Origin: Rhodothermota bacterium
Lineage (GTDB): Bacteria > Hydrogenedentota > Hydrogenedentia > Hydrogenedentales > GCA-2746185
Reading direction: 5' to 3'
Assembly: GCA_009885415.1 (NCBI GenBank)
Contig: VFKU01000369.1
Coordinates: 1 to 6,135, forward strand
Length of the DNA: 6,135 bases
Below the pieces are notes generated by a model, which worked only from the letters and a program-made list of their open reading frames with translations, ran no database searches and was not told the origin of the DNA. This document shows, piece by piece, positions 5,502 to 6,135 of the stretch. Each line of letters opens with the position of its first letter. Position 1 is the first letter of the stretch. Made by a program: the position numbers and the translations under genes.

Positions 5502-6135
5502 GGGCGGCGCCTTCCGCCAAATACCCCCACCATTTCGCGGCCGCCCGGAACGTCAAAGCTACGTTCAAAAGTATCGAAGGACCCGAAAAACGCGGACAGC
5601 GACTCCCGATCGAAGCGATCGGCGATATACTCCGACGCCTGCACGCGCGGCCGCGTCAGGCGCTTGGCCAGCGCCGAGACGATCGGAATCTTCGAGTCGG
5701 ACAAATTTCGTATCGGCTCCGCGACGATGACTTTCCTCCGCGCGCTGTCCAGCATCTTGTCCATCACCGGGCGCGCGTCCGGCAGAAACTGGTACAGGCT
5801 CGCCTGCATCAGGACGACGTCCGCCACCTGGACCTCCTCGCGGCGCACATCGAACTCGCGCGCGGAAATGCCGCGCTTCTTCGCCGCCCGAACGAACTGC
5901 GGCGAGATGTCCAGCGCGAGGTACTCGACGCCTTTCGCGCGAAGATATTTTCGGAAGAGATAACAATCGCCCGCGCAAAGCTCGACAACGGACGCGGCTG
6001 CGGGGATCTCCGCCGAGATCGCACGGTAGCGTTCCTGGAAATACCGCCCATAAAGCCCGCGCATGAGCACCGAATAGAGCAGCGGACTCGAATAGAAGAT
6101 GCTCTGGTGGGGCGCGTCGCCGGCCTTAGCGTCGA
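5498..6135 (-). CDS. Class I SAM-dependent methyltransferase, 5'-truncated at window edge
   Basis: The frame runs off the right edge, and 211 residues plus the stop are visible. A GTG at 6070 and an ATG at 6064 are possible starts, but neither has a ribosome site. The upstream residues (FYSSPLLYSVL, then MRGLYGRYFQERY) look like true coding sequence with high third-position GC, so the real start is probably outside the window. Counting from the edge: motif I is VVELCAGDCYLF (49-60), a divergent form with one glycine and an AGDC core; LALDIS (72-77) is the ribose-binding strand; DVVLMQASLYQFLPD (105-119) stands at motif IV; VIVAEPIRNLSDS (135-147) is the strand-5 region; and GGREMVGVFG (197-206) is the last hairpin. 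This is a Rossmann-like methyltransferase of a group found near sugar-modifying genes, but its sequence is unlike the two other methyltransferases in the window. It overlaps the next gene by 4 bases. The substrate is unknown. Confidence 0.8.
   Translation of the reverse strand, partial: DAKAGDAPHQSIFYSSPLLYSVLMRGLYGRYFQERYRAISAEIPAAASVVELCAGDCYLFRKYLRAKGVEYLALDISPQFVRAAKKRGISAREFDVRREEVQVADVVLMQASLYQFLPDARPVMDKMLDSARRKVIVAEPIRNLSDSKIPIVSALAKRLTRPRVQASEYIADRFDRESLSAFFGSFDTFERSFDVPGGREMVGVFGGRRRP

Noticed and set aside
4647..5963. Plus-strand open frame of about 438 codons opposite two methyltransferases
   Set aside because: The minus-strand frames contain textbook methyltransferase motifs and coupled starts. 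The plus-strand translation has low-complexity R/P/S-rich sequence, so it is an antisense shadow.

Overview
This is a GC-rich bacterial window holding part of a cell-surface or exported-glycan gene neighbourhood. It has six coding regions, and both edge genes are cut. Abundant GTG starts, SD-like sites and tight gene spacing point to a bacterium. A capsule-type sugar transferase, a membrane-anchored TPR protein and a likely multispanning glycosyltransferase tail suggest a Gram-negative-like envelope. No phylogenetic marker is present, so I do not name a taxon. I see no rRNA, tRNA, CRISPR array, insertion sequence or phage gene.

Left part, plus strand (1-2163): the C-terminal portion of a membrane protein has a hydrophobic segment entering from the window edge, then about 400 exported residues ending in a 'GWA...RPDV...GF' beta-rich module. 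A structured 245-bp gap follows. It holds a hairpin just after the first gene, a sigma70-like promoter overlapping a small palindrome, two abutting hairpins and a strong AGGAGGT site. This gap leads into a Methyltransf_24-type SAM-dependent methyltransferase that probably modifies a sugar.

Right part, minus strand (2308-6135, read right to left): a 5'-truncated class I methyltransferase overlaps, by GTGA, a second class I methyltransferase of the UbiG-like Methyltransf_11/12 type. After a 104-bp gap with a possible promoter comes a capsule-synthesis (KpsS/KpsC-like) glycosyltransferase. A short GC hairpin then precedes a single-span TPR protein. The two arms converge on a 144-bp gap (2164-2307) where I find no convincing terminator.

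Taken together, one glycan-polymer transferase and three dissimilar methyltransferases suggest synthesis and O-methyl decoration or capping of a surface polysaccharide. This is inference from gene families and proximity. Base composition differs along the window: the plus-strand methyltransferase is visibly less GC-rich than the minus-strand genes, suggesting a mosaic locus, as is common for surface-glycan islands. I see no clear evidence of a wholly new system. The most unusual items are the leader of the plus-strand methyltransferase, the C-terminal module of the first gene, and the divergent capsule-type transferase.
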